From NCBI GenBank assembly GCA_028622995.1, contig JAJQJQ010000006.1, forward strand, positions 744,001-808,000: 64,000 nt of DNA, given 5' to 3'. Below the pieces are notes generated by a model. That model did not search any database. It had not been told where the DNA came from and saw only the letters and a list, made by a program, of their open reading frames with translations. Below, one piece after another: positions 11,143 through 21,258 of this stretch. The DNA comes from Panagrolaimus kolymaensis. Taxonomy: Eukaryota > Nematoda > Chromadorea > Rhabditida > Panagrolaimidae. Numbering within the stretch: position 1 is the first letter of the stretch; every line of letters begins with the position of its first letter. Position numbers and translations under genes: made by a program.

Positions 11143-12009
11143 TTCGAAGAGAAAATGAGTTTATAAATGAAAAGAAATCTCTTCACATTGATGGAATGAA
11201 AAAAAAATTAATGGGATAAAAAATATGCATAAATTCTTCCTAGCAACTTCGTTGTCCTTTAATCTCTTGGTTGAATTAATAATTCAAAATGAAATAAAAA
11301 AATTTGCATAAACGCCTTTGATGACAAAGGTTTTAATCAAGAAGGAATGGGAATTCAAAGCGTTATTATAAGCAATAAAGCAAATTTCATGGCCGGCCTG
11401 GACGTTTCTTATTTTTAACATTAAAAAAATGTGTGGATCTTTAATGTCGATGTTATTACAAAATCTGAAATTGTCGAAAACTAAATAAGTAATGTAGTCA
11501 ATCGATGGCCAAATTCCGATGGATTTGTTTTTTTGATTTTGAAAGAATGCTTTCCATATTTGCTTTACAGTAAAAAGTTTTATTTCTTTTTAACGTTTTT
11601 TTAAAGGATTTGTATCACATGAATAAAATATAAAGATAAATGTTCGAATCTGAGGTGTCATTATTTATCATCCTAATAGTTTGTTTTTTTAACATTAAAA
11701 AACAAATTTTATGCCTCTGTTTTAAAGAAAAAAGATTTTGCAAATCGCCGAAAAATGATCGAAAAAAAAAGTTTCCTTTCACAAACAAATGAATGCATAT
11801 TTTCTGAACTCCATCACTTATTCTTCATATACTTACTTTTGAAAATCGTGAATTTGTTGGTTTGTTGATAATTAATACTTTTTTAAAAGTAGGTGCAAAA
11901 GTACTTTGAAAGCCCAAAAAATAGAGTGAATGCTTAAGTGACAAAATATGACGATTTTCTTTTAAATCTCAAATCAATGTTTAATGTATCCGTTCGAAGC
12001 ACTTTCTTT
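11143..12009. other. intergenic between the inverted membrane-gene copies, left part
   Basis: No gene seen. AT-rich with A/T runs; a GGCCGGCC octamer at about 11392-11399 is an isolated GC-rich palindrome. The promoter of copy A should lie at the left end. Confidence 0.4.
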
Positions 12010-12185
12010 ATATAAGACGCCGATATTTAAAAAGTTTTAGGACAATGCTAAATTTCGCACTTTTTTGAAAAAGTGTCTCTTTTGCCAAAAAAATCAATTG
12101 AAAAAAATGGCAAAAGAGACACTTTTTCAAAAAAGTGAGAAATTTAGCACTGTCCTAAAACTTTTTAAATATCGGTGTCTTATAT
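12010..12185. mobile_element. foldback MITE-like element (78-bp arms)
   Basis: Left arm 12010-12087 and right arm 12108-12185 are inverted copies with three mismatches and a 20-base loop. The ends read ATATAAGACGCCGATATTT and AAAAAGTTTT follows. The second foldback element at 54177-54395 starts ATATAAAGCGTCGAAATAT and then AAAAAGTTTT, so both belong to one family. No coding sequence. Flanking duplications are not clear because the ends are TA-rich. Confidence 0.75.
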
Positions 12186-13051
12186 GTTGGCGAAGATGCT
12201 CAACATTCACCGCTAAATATCCAAAAGAATATATCACAAAATATGTATGTTATTGTTGATGGGTAAAAGTTGGAATTGCTTTTTATTGACACAAGCAGCA
12301 TTGAAAAAACATTTATTGTTAAAAGGGAACTATTTAAAACTATTTTGAGTACTTTTATAGACAGCAGTTTACAGCCAAAATTAACTCAAGGTAAAATATC
12401 TCGTGATTCGAAATTTTTTTTCAAAAATAAATCTTTTTATTTTGAAGCACAAGCAGGTTCGCCTCCCTTCGGGAGGCTCTCTGCTTGTCTTTTTTTCTTT
12501 TTTAGTTAACAGATTTTTAAATTTCATTAAACATTATTTATTAATTAAAGATCTTTAATAATTAACATAAATAATACCAATTTCTTTTTGTTTTACCATT
12601 ACCAAGAAATGAACTCTAACCATCCTTTTCTTTCTTTTTTTTCACATCAGTCTCAGATGTTAAAAATTTATCATCAGCCTTTGGTATTTATTTCTCATTC
12701 AAACAGTTTATTCAAAGTTGTGATCTGATTAGCTATCAATACACTCTGATAAAAAAATTCTTCTCTTGAATATTATGAATTTTTTATTATAACCTTTTAA
12801 TCTTAAAAGGAATGGAGTCTGAACTTTTTTAGGTGCTAAGGCTCACTTCATTTTTTAACTTTATATCTTATTTTATTACACGCATCCACATGTTAGTACA
12901 TACAATTCTTGTCTTGCGTCATAAGGTCTCAATCGAGGAATAAAAAAGATAATCTTAATGTTTACAGTTTTCACACAACACATGTTCTTTCTTTCAAAAT
13001 CTTAAGACTCATTTTTGAATACTTCCTCATCTTTTTATCCTTCTTATTTTT
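12186..13051. other. intergenic with a GC-rich hairpin
   Basis: No supportable gene; open frames here encode nothing recognisable. At 12450-12487 a strong hairpin has an outer stem CAAGCAG/CTGCTTG and an inner stem GCCTCCC-TTC-GGGAGGC, followed by a T-run. It resembles the 3'-terminal hairpins of the Helitron-like units and may mark the end of another decayed element. Confidence 0.45.
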
Positions 13052-13404
13052 TGGATCCTTCACATTCTTTGCATCGATGGACCTTTCTGAACCTTTAGAT
13101 CCTTCGTCTTTTTTAGATCCTTCTGCATCTTTGAATCCTTCTTATTTTCTTGGATCTTTCTTCATCCTTGGATCCTTCTACATCTGTGGATCTTCTTATT
13201 TTTTTGGATCCTTCCGCACCTTTAGATCCATGCTCAACAGTGGATCTTTCTGCATTTTTAGATCCTTCTTTATCGTTGGACCCTTCCTCTTTTTTGGATC
13301 CTTCCCTTTTTTTAAATCCTTCTACATTTTTGGATCTTACTATATCCTTGGATCCTTCTAAATCCTTAGATCATTCTTAATCGTTGGATCTTTTCTCAAC
13401 TTTG
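13052..13404 (+). repeat. 18-bp minisatellite (GGATCCTTC type)
   Basis: About 19 degenerate copies of an 18-base unit of the form GATCCTTCTxxATxxTTG. In one frame the unit reads LDPSxx, which gives an open frame from 13150 to a TAA at 13378-13380. The array ends exactly where homology to the membrane-protein gene begins (GATATCAAACC at 13405). GGATC-rich tandem repeats also occur at 19.2-19.5 kb. Confidence 0.85.
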
Positions 13405-14177
13405 GATATCAAACCACAGGTATACTTTCTTTTTATTAAAACTTTTCTTAAGCCTTAACGCATGTTTATTTCCAGCACGAAATTTCTCCACCTAATGCTC
13501 CAACAACAAAGACTAAATCCAACAATAACAATAATGATGATCCTGCCAAACCTCAACATATATTTGGATGGAATCCTGCTAAACGTGGAGTAATTATCGT
13601 GGTTGTGTATGAAATGCTTGTTTTTCTTATAATCGTCTGCGAATTGATTGATAGTATTGAAACTGATAAAATGGCTTTAATTATTCGATATGGAGCTGTT
13701 GGTATTCTTGCATTTATGGGGTTAATCTCTCTTATTATTGCATTGGTAACTGAAAATCCACAATTTTTTATTCCATATTTCTGCTATCGAGTAAGTCATT
13801 TATATAATTTTTGATATTTATGAATATATTATCTTTTTTGTTTTTTTTTTAGATTTTGACAATAGTTGGTGTAATCGCCTTTACAATATATTGTATCTAT
13901 GATATTTCAAGTACATCTCGTGAAGAAATTCAAAGCACCCATAAATATTATAATACCTCAAGTAAGTCAAAAGCTTTTTTAATCAAACTATATTCATTTT
14001 TTATTTCTTATTCGTTTTTAAGTTTATAAACCTGTCAATATATTCAATGCAATACTTACATGTCTTCTCGGCTTTTTTTTCATGCGTCGTGTTCATGAAT
14101 GCTATTGTTACTTCAGTGATTTGAGAACTCCACAACAACTTCCTGATTCAATCGCCAGCAAAACTGAACAAAACTGA
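13405..14177 (+). pseudogene. four-helix membrane protein, copy B, 5'-truncated
   Basis: Homology to copy A starts at the last five codons of exon 1 (DIKPQ, 13405-13419), followed by an almost identical first intron. Exons 13476..13790, 13853..13961 and 14023..14177 are open and in phase and keep all hydrophobic segments (for example IIRYGAVGILAFMGLISLII). The normal first exon with its ATG is missing: upstream is the 18-bp minisatellite, in frame but separated by TAA 13378-13380, with no ATG between the stop and DIKPQ. Translation could start only inside exon 2 (for example at the Met of MLVFLIIVCELI), so it is called a pseudogene although nothing else is broken. It has diverged from copy A mainly in the last exon and ends QNC-like instead of at KTE. 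Confidence 0.65.
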
Positions 14178-14312
14178 ATGATAATTTTATTTGTAAAGCT
14201 TTTTCAAGAATGTGTAATGATTAACTCAAAATAAATGTGTTTATTTTCAAACTGCTTTTTTGTTGCATTTTTTCATCTTTATTTATTTGTCGTTTTTGAT
14301 ATAAGAAAATAA

Positions 14313-14479
14313 TGGAGGAAGCGCGAACGCTATCCTCCCCACCCAAAAATTTAGCTGTTGGCTTATCCCGATGCGGGATAGCCATAGAAGTCAGCCTGAA
14401 ACCGAAAAGTGCAATGGTCAAGCCTCATCCTAGAGATCTTACCTTGTTGATCGTAAGAGTCTCCCAGCCAGGTAAGTTT
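14313..14479 (-). ncRNA. U1 spliceosomal snRNA
   Basis: On the minus strand the RNA starts AAACTTACCTGGCTGGGAG, the 5'-splice-site-recognition end shared with nematode U1. It continues with the U1 core: ...GGCTTGACCATTGCAC (U1-A loop region), GGCTGAC, a stem-loop TATCCCGCATCGGGATA, an Sm site AATTTTTGG, and the 3' stem-loop GGATAGCGTTCGCGCTTCC. Length about 167 bases, typical of U1. 5' and 3' ends are placed by similarity to remembered U1 sequences. A proximal promoter element is expected about 50-60 bases upstream (14530-14540 on the + strand) but cannot be verified. It sits between the truncated membrane gene and CDC73. Confidence 0.93.
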
Positions 14480-15228
14480 ATGAGTTATGTCGTTCATTCT
14501 ATTTCCGTTCAATCTACCATTCGTGGGTGGTGAATTCAAATAAAGTGACAGAGATACAAAGTAATGCTATTTCTTTCCTTTTTTTGCTTTTCAGTCGCTT
14601 GCTTTTAGTGAATGCTTTTTTTTTGGACCATTGCCAATTGGTTGTTGCGGTTGCGGCGGCTGAAGCATTCGTGCGCTTTTTTTGCAAAGGTTTAAAAACA
14701 AATTAAAGCTATATATCTTTTTTGATGGCATTTTTTAAATCTTTGGTAATTTTTAATTTACATTTTATTTACTGTGTCATTTTAAAATACAAAAATTATA
14801 ATTACATATGAAACAGAAAAGAAATTTTTTTGAAGCACAAACTTTTTTTCATTCATTTTAGTACCTTTTATTACTCTAGATTCAGCTTGACTTTACATAT
14901 TCTAAACTAATTTATGAAATTATAGTTGGCAACTTTATATATTTTTATTACATTGAATGGTGTGCTTCAGAATTAATGAAATGTGGGGAATCAATTAATG
15001 ATATTGGTTTCATTAAAACTTGGATGCTGTTCGACGATGACTTGTAAAATCGCTTTATCAAGCTTTGTTCCACCAAATTCCTTCCTTTTTTGTTGTTGAA
15101 TACATTAATTGTGTTTTTTAAATTTTTATTTCACAAACAATTTTACATAGGAAAACAACGTACATACAAGAAAAATAAGTAAAAACAAAAATTTTAATAT
15201 CATTATTTTCAAAAACAAAAAAGCCATT
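14480..15228. other. intergenic, U1 promoter and CDC73 3' flank
   Basis: Contains the U1 upstream region (a CACCACCC-type block at about 14523-14535 on the minus strand is a PSE candidate without support) and AT-rich sequence. No gene seen. Confidence 0.4.
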
Positions 15229-17271
15229 CTAATATCGTAAAGCAGGCTTATTGCGAATAACAAATTGTTCTATTTTTTGCCAAAGTCGAATAAAAATTGC
15301 TTTATCCAAATGTCTTTTTTGTTTGGAAAGTTGTAAAACTTCTACGGACCATTTAGCTACATTTGCATCAAGTTTAGCATCTTCAAACTTCAAATGGAAT
15401 GCACAAACATGAGAGAAGATGGTAGTTGGATTTCCACCCCAATTCCATCCTTTAAATTGCCATGCAGGACCTTGAACAAAAACCGCTACAACTCGATCCC
15501 ATTCTTCTGCATTTAATCTTCCTGGATTATCTACAACTCGATAAGGGACTGTTTGGCCGTTATCTTTTCGATGATGAATCAATACTTCATTTTCACGCTT
15601 TTGATTCATACGCTTTTTTTCTTCAGTTGAAACAAATCTTAATTCCTGCAAAAAATATTATTAATCCCATAAATATGAAGCTTAATTAATAAAATTTTTG
15701 AGTTAACTAACTTGTAAAATATCAATTGCATTATACATTGAAATTAAAGCCGTTCCACTTGCAGGTATTATAATAATAGGGGTTCGAGATGTACGTTTTT
15801 GAGGTTTTCCACTGGCATTATTTCCATTACTGCTGTTGCTACCACCAGGATGTGGACGCTTTAATGATCCAGCCAAATGTCGAGATGATGATGATTCAAC
15901 AACGATGGGTTTTGCAGCGGATTTAAGATTATCCATTTTTTTAAATGATGTTCCTAAAAATAATATATTATTTTTTCTCTCTCGATTAATTTCAAATGAT
16001 TAAAAGTTTTTGGATTAAATAGAAAGTCACATACCATGAAAAGACATGCCAGTTTGAATTTGAAATTCATCGGTTTCATCATTATGAAATACTTCTTGAT
16101 CATAACGACTATAACCAATGCTTGCTCGAACACTGTTATTATTACTATTGCTGGTATTATTATTATTTGATGATGATGACATAGGTTTTTGTAGGTTTGG
16201 AGCTGATGGAGGTTTAGGTAAAGCATGGGGATTATCTCTGTTCTGAAACAATACAACAACTTTTATTTATAACTGTTTTAAATTTTTGATTGCTAAAAAC
16301 AAACAACAAACCCTCATTGAAGCAATCAACGATAAAACACTTGAAAAATCTGCTGCAGTATCCATACAATTTGTTGTATTTTTATGTACTCGAGTTTTAT
16401 ATTTAAAATATCGATCAATGTGATCTAAATTTTTATCAGATATTTCTGCATCAAGAAGGAAACCACTGCTTCTAAAAAAAAAGAAAGGAATATATAATCG
16501 CGCTTGTTTTTTGGTTGATATTTGGAAATCTTACTTTTCGCCCTTTCCTCTTCGATTAAGTTTTACTTTACTTGCAAGTTGAGCAAGTTTATCAGCGGTT
16601 AAATCTTGACTTAAATCTCGCATGGATGTTGTTGAAGTATCAACAAATCTGCCATTTTCACTAAAAAAAATAAAATAAGAGTAAACTGCCACAAAAAAAA
16701 AAATAGAACTTACTCCGCAGCGGCTTCATTAAAGCCCCGATCTTCAATAGCATCATTAATAATATTTTGTTGTTGCCCTCCAATTCCACCTTCAAATTCT
16801 GTTGCAGGTATTGAAATGGTATGGGCTTCACTTAATTCAAGACCTGTGGAAATTCCTTTTTCAATAAATGTTGCAATGGGTTTTCTAAAAAAAACAATTT
16901 ATTTAACAAATGCTAGACTTTTTGAAAAGTGTTTGTTACTAACTAACTAACCTATGAGGACGTGGAAGCAATTCAACTCCAAGTTCTGCTGCTTCTTGTT
17001 GATATGATGGATTATCTTTATTCAAATAAAAAGTAGCTATCGTTCCAACTGTGTAATTATTATCTGAATCAAATGTTCGCACTGTTGTTGGTGTATCAAA
17101 TGGATAATATGCATCAAGGATTTTATAATATTGTCTACCATCCTAAAAAAATATCAAGTATGAGAAAACAAAGATTAAAAACGATAAAATAGAAACCTTT
17201 TCAACTCTTCGAAATGTATCTCCCTGAGTTATGCATAAATGCATGGCAGATAATACTCCACCTATATCCAT
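15229..17271 (-). CDS. cdc-73: CDC73/parafibromin, Paf1 complex subunit
   Basis: Eight exons in phase: 17271..17197, 17142..16952, 16884..16714, 16660..16535, 16471..16312, 16242..16035, 15953..15712 and 15645..15229; 529 residues against 531 in human. The N-terminal part has DGRQYYKILDAYYPFDTP; the middle has the RVHKNTTNCMDTAADFSSVL and YDQEVFHNDE blocks; the C-terminal Ras-like domain has RTPIIIIPAS, VPYRVVDNPG, WDRVVAVFVQGPAWQFKGW and KRHLDKA, all hallmarks of the family. CDC73 acts in the nucleus in the Paf1 complex, coupling Pol II elongation to histone modification and 3' processing. The N-terminal third is less conserved than the rest. A 5'-truncated second copy lies at 6100-7197; this one is clearly the complete gene. 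Confidence 0.95.
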
Positions 17272-17930
17272 GATGATGATTTTTTTCGGGTTTTGAAAAA
17301 TTAAAGGTTCACGATGCAAAATAAATAACGAAAGAAGGAATTTTATAAATCGATTTTAATGAAAAAATAATAATATTTCAGCCTTTTTTCTTTAAAGGTT
17401 TTGGAAGAAGAAAAAAAAGAGGAGGGAAAAAAGATAAAAAAAATTTTTGGTTTTCTTTATTTGTATCACAGAATGCCAAATTTTTTAATTTATTTATTTT
17501 TTATGAAATTGGTTGGAATTAATAGGAAAGTTTTTTTTAAAAGTTTTTAAGGGATAATTAATTAATTTGCAGTCGAAGATTATAATTTTATTGATTCATC
17601 CGATGCACCATATCTTTTTCTTAATGAGATCTGAACCAAAAAAAAATACTTTCCATAAAATAAAAATGAGCATTGTTAGTTACGAAAATACATACTTTTT
17701 CAAATTTGGAATGCCTCCAAATTGCTTTAATAAATCCTCCAGTTTTTTTTTGTTAAACTTGTATTTGAAATTTGAGTTTATTTTTATGTCTGTGATCAAA
17801 GTGAATAAATAAAAACAATAAATTTAAATTTTTTATTTATAAAATTTTAAAATCACTTTTATTTTTACAACAACAAACAATATTTTTTAAACAAACAAAC
17901 AAAAAACATTATAATTTTTATTTGGTAATA
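17272..17930. other. intergenic between cdc-73 start and flp-21 end
   Basis: Contains the cdc-73 promoter side and the flp-21 3' flank; AT-rich, no gene or repeat recognised. Several minus-strand AATAAA-like hexamers near 17820-17870 could serve flp-21. Confidence 0.4.
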
Positions 17931-20900
17931 TCAAAATAATTTTGAAGAAGAAGAATAAATATTATAATTTCTTTTTCCAAATCTTAAAGGCCTTGGTTTT
18001 TCATGTCTGAAATAATAATAAAAAAAATTTAGTTACTGTAGAATACAAATTTCAAGAATATTAAATGTAAATTACTTTTCTGGTTTAGCATCATCTCGTA
18101 TCCTTCGTAAAAAATATGATTGTGATAAATCTGATGTTGAGAAAAATGGCATTATCAATGACTCGGATGATTCGGGTGAATATGGAGCTGCAAGAAATTA
18201 TTTTTTTATTACTTTTGATTATTAAATACTTATTTATTTCCGTGAATTTTCAAACAACGACCTTGGCTTCAACTTTAGAATTGGAGCTTGTCAAACAAAA
18301 AGTTGGAATTTTTCATTAAAAACCATTCTCTTTTTATGTTTTTAAAAATCCACATAAAAAAAGAGAGTAATAATTTTTAAACAAATTTCTAACGTTTTTG
18401 CTTACTCTCTTGCCTCCTTTACTTTTTCCACAAAAAAGCTTTTTCCCCTATTTTTTTAATAATGCTTCCTTTGAAACTGAAAATTTTTGTAATTTTTTTC
18501 CTAACGTGTTATTATAATATTTTATACTAAGAGTTTTTGCAAAAATAAAATAGCAAGAAATTTTTTTTGGAGGAATGCGTGAAAAAAAAAATTGTTAATC
18601 CACCTTCAACCTTTTTTTTGATACATACATACATATAAATTTTTTATAATTACATATTTAAAATATAAAATTTTTTTTAATTCCAAAAAACATTTCTGAT
18701 AAATTTTAAATTCTTTTTTGTTTTTCTTTACAAAAATTTTAGTGGATTTGAATCTCAATGTGTCGTCGTCGTCATCGATGAGGGCGGAAATTGAATGAAT
18801 GAAAGAAAAAAAAGAAGAGATTATTATTTTTTGATGTTTCAAAAAAGTCAAAAAAAAAAAAGATTTTTTTGTTTAAAATCCTTTAAAAAAAGTATGTATT
18901 TATTTTTTTATGCTACAATTTTTGTTTTGTTTCTTTTCTTATTCTTCTTCGTCGTATCCCTCCTTCCTTAATTTCTGAGAATTTAAACTATTTGTATAAA
19001 AAAAAGAAAAGAAAAGAAAATAACTTTACAAAAAAAAATTTTTATTTAAAAATAGCAAATTTTTTGGCACTTCTTCAGTTTCTCCACCCTACTTTTTCAC
19101 TTTTTTTCATTTTCCTCTTATTTTACAGGGGGGACCAAGGCATTTTCGGTATTTCATAGGGAGGACCAAGGAATTTTTTATTTTCATATTTTTTTGTTTT
19201 TTTTAAAGAAGTAATAGAACCATGGATCCTTTTACTTTTTGGATCCTTGGATTATGGATCCTTTTTAGGATCTGGATCTTTAATATTCTTTATAGGATCT
19301 GGATCTTAATTTATGGGTAATGGATCTTTAAGATTCTTTATAGGATCTGGATCTTAATTTATGGGTAATGGATCTTTAAGATTCTTTATAGGATCTGGAT
19401 CTTAATTTATGGGTAATGGATCTTTAAGAACCTTTTTGTTGGGATCTTCCTTTTTTCGGATCTTTAATAACCTTTATAGATTCTAGATCCTTTGACATTT
19501 TAAAGCACTTCAAAATTTAATCTTTTACTAAAAAAAAAATTGTAACTCTTTTTATTTGTTGAATTTCAATATATTCAAGTTTGAAACAAAGGTCTTTGAA
19601 GCTTCTATAGTTGAGTGGTTAGTACCCTTGACTGTGAGAAAGTCAAAAGTTCTACTCCCTCTTGAAGAAAAAAAATTCCTTTGGTCTCCCCTGTGAAAGT
19701 AGGAAATTCCCTTGGTCCCCCCTGTAAAATAAGGAAAAAATGAAAAAAAGTGAAAAAATAGGGTGGAGAAACTGAAGAAGTTCCGAAGCGTTGATTTACT
19801 CATAGGTATTAGACATCTTTTTCTATGGTTAGCTAATCAAAGAATATTTTTTTTATTAAATGCGTTGAAAAGAAGCGCTAAAGAAGAGCATTCAAAAAAT
19901 ATTCAGTAAAAAAATTTTTTTGAGTAAATAATATAAATGGGAAATGCAGTCTGTATTTTTTTTGGGCAAATTGAACTTTAAGATTCTCACCACAAAAATA
20001 ATCTTAGAACTTTGTGCAAAAAATAGTCTTTTTTTGTTATCAAAAATTACAGTAATTCTAAATATAAAAATTGCTTCCTCTCCCGTTTTTACTTTTGATA
20101 ATTTTCCAAGTGGTGAGTTATTTATTTTCTACGGAAAATCGTCATTTTTTCAACAACCACCACTTTGTTACGTTTGTAATCTTTTTATTTATTTTTTTTG
20201 TTTAATTAAAAAAATTCCTTTACTCCCTCATAAATTATGAGAAGTAGATAAAAAAAAAACACACAATACCTTATTGTTATTTTTTTTTGTTGCATAAAAA
20301 CAAATACATTTTTTTTCTTTGTTGCTAAACTACAAAAAAAACACAAAACAAAGCCTAGAACAAAAAATCTTTTTATTGGACAATAATTAATCCTATTGAC
20401 GACTATCTTTGAAACTAAGAAAAAAAACAAAAACAACGAATCTGATATATAAACCAAGGAGAAGTGTTTTAAGGCAATAAAATATTTTTTTGAATTTTTG
20501 TGATGCATAAAGAAATGCCGATGACGTTACTATGTACTTTTTGCAACAAAAAAAAAATAAGCAAATAAAATTTGTTATGAATCAGAGAACCAGTTTTCGG
20601 TTAGTTAGTTGCTAAAAAAAATTGTGCTACCGTAAATATGCTTTCGTGAAAGATAAAAATAAAATTACTCTGAATCGTACCGCGAAAGTGCTAGATTCTA
20701 TTATTTTTTTATATCCTAACTTTCTGACACTTACAGTAACTTTTACCCATCTATTAATCTTATGATACTCACTCCTATTAAAAATAAATATTTTTTAATC
20801 CCTCATAATTATTTCTCTGTAACAAGGTCAATAACGTATATATGTATATTATGTATGTAATCCACCCCATTTCTACCTAATTCTTAAATAATAAATAAAA

Positions 20901-21258
20901 GGTATTATAAAGTCTGACATTTTGATGAGCAAAAAAAGATTATAAAATAAATAAAAAAATAGAGAAGGAAAAAAAGATGATTTCTTGGATTCATCTTCTT
21001 CTGCGTTTTTTTTGTTATTATTCTTTTCTGACTCAATTCCAGTAATAAAAGAAATAAAAAGAATTTCGATCTTTTCTAATTAATTAAATTACGTAATGAT
21101 TTCCAAAAATTAATTTTGATTAGTTTTCAATTTCAAATAAACTTAATAAAAAGAAACTTACAATAAAATATTGAAGCCGTTACAACATTAGATAATAATA
21201 ATATTATGGCACTTATGGTAAAAATTTTAATATTGGAATTTAAGGTAAAACCCAACAT
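17931..21258 (-). CDS. flp-21: FLP-21-like RPLRFamide neuropeptide precursor
   Basis: Three exons: 21258..21162, 18187..18076 and 18006..17931; 94 residues. Exon 1 encodes a signal peptide with the hydrophobic core IKIFTISAIILLLSNVVTA. Its one-base overhang matches the phase required by exon 2, whose PYSPE start parallels the APYIDQE of C. elegans FLP-21. The last exon carries HEKPRPLRFGKR: a PRPLRF peptide, the Gly amide donor and a dibasic KR site, with one copy per precursor as in flp-21 (GLGPRPLRFamide, ligand of NPR-1-type NPY/sNPF receptors). The 2974-bp first intron holds the inverted-repeat element at 19069-19781. The link to exon 1 is inferred from phase and signal-peptide character; an extra exon in the intron is not excluded. 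Exons 2-3 are firmer. Confidence 0.72.
19285..19428 (+). repeat. 48-bp tandem repeat, three copies
   Basis: Three consecutive units start ATTCTTTATAGGATCTGG at 19285, 19333 and 19381, with almost no differences. Related GGATCC/GGATCT pieces continue on both sides. The GGATC core recalls the 18-bp minisatellite at 13052-13404. Confidence 0.9.
19601..19668 (+). pseudogene. tRNA-like sequence (Asp/His-like A box), degenerate
   Basis: GCTTCTATAG-TTGAGTGGTTAGTACCC resembles the acceptor/D-arm of tRNA-Asp or tRNA-His, and the TTGACT...AGTCAA block that follows can form an anticodon stem. The T-arm (AGTTCTACTCCC) has lost the GGTTCGA box and the acceptor stem pairs only partly. Probably a tRNA-derived piece, such as a SINE head, inside the inverted-repeat element. 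Confidence 0.4.

Larger units (their letters stand above)
19069..19781. mobile_element. inverted-repeat element in the flp-21 intron
   Basis: Left arm about 19069-19190 and right arm about 19668-19781 are imperfect inverted copies that share ACTTCTTCAGTTTCTCCACC, the run TTTTTCACTTTTTTTCATT and ACAGGGGGGACCAAGG. In each arm the GGGGAGACCAAGG-type motif appears twice. Between the arms are GGATC-rich tandem repeats (19220-19500) and a tRNA-like stretch (19601-19668). No coding sequence. It looks like a MITE or foldback element, older than the perfect ones elsewhere in the window. Confidence 0.7.

Noticed and set aside
13150..13380. Open frame of LDPSxx repeats as a protein-coding gene
   Set aside because: It is the translation of an 18-bp minisatellite; several frames are open and there is no splice or promoter support.
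14312..14533. 73-codon + strand ORF
   Set aside because: It is antisense to the U1 snRNA gene.
18116..18319. 67-codon + strand ORF
   Set aside because: Antisense to flp-21 exon 2 and intron sequence.
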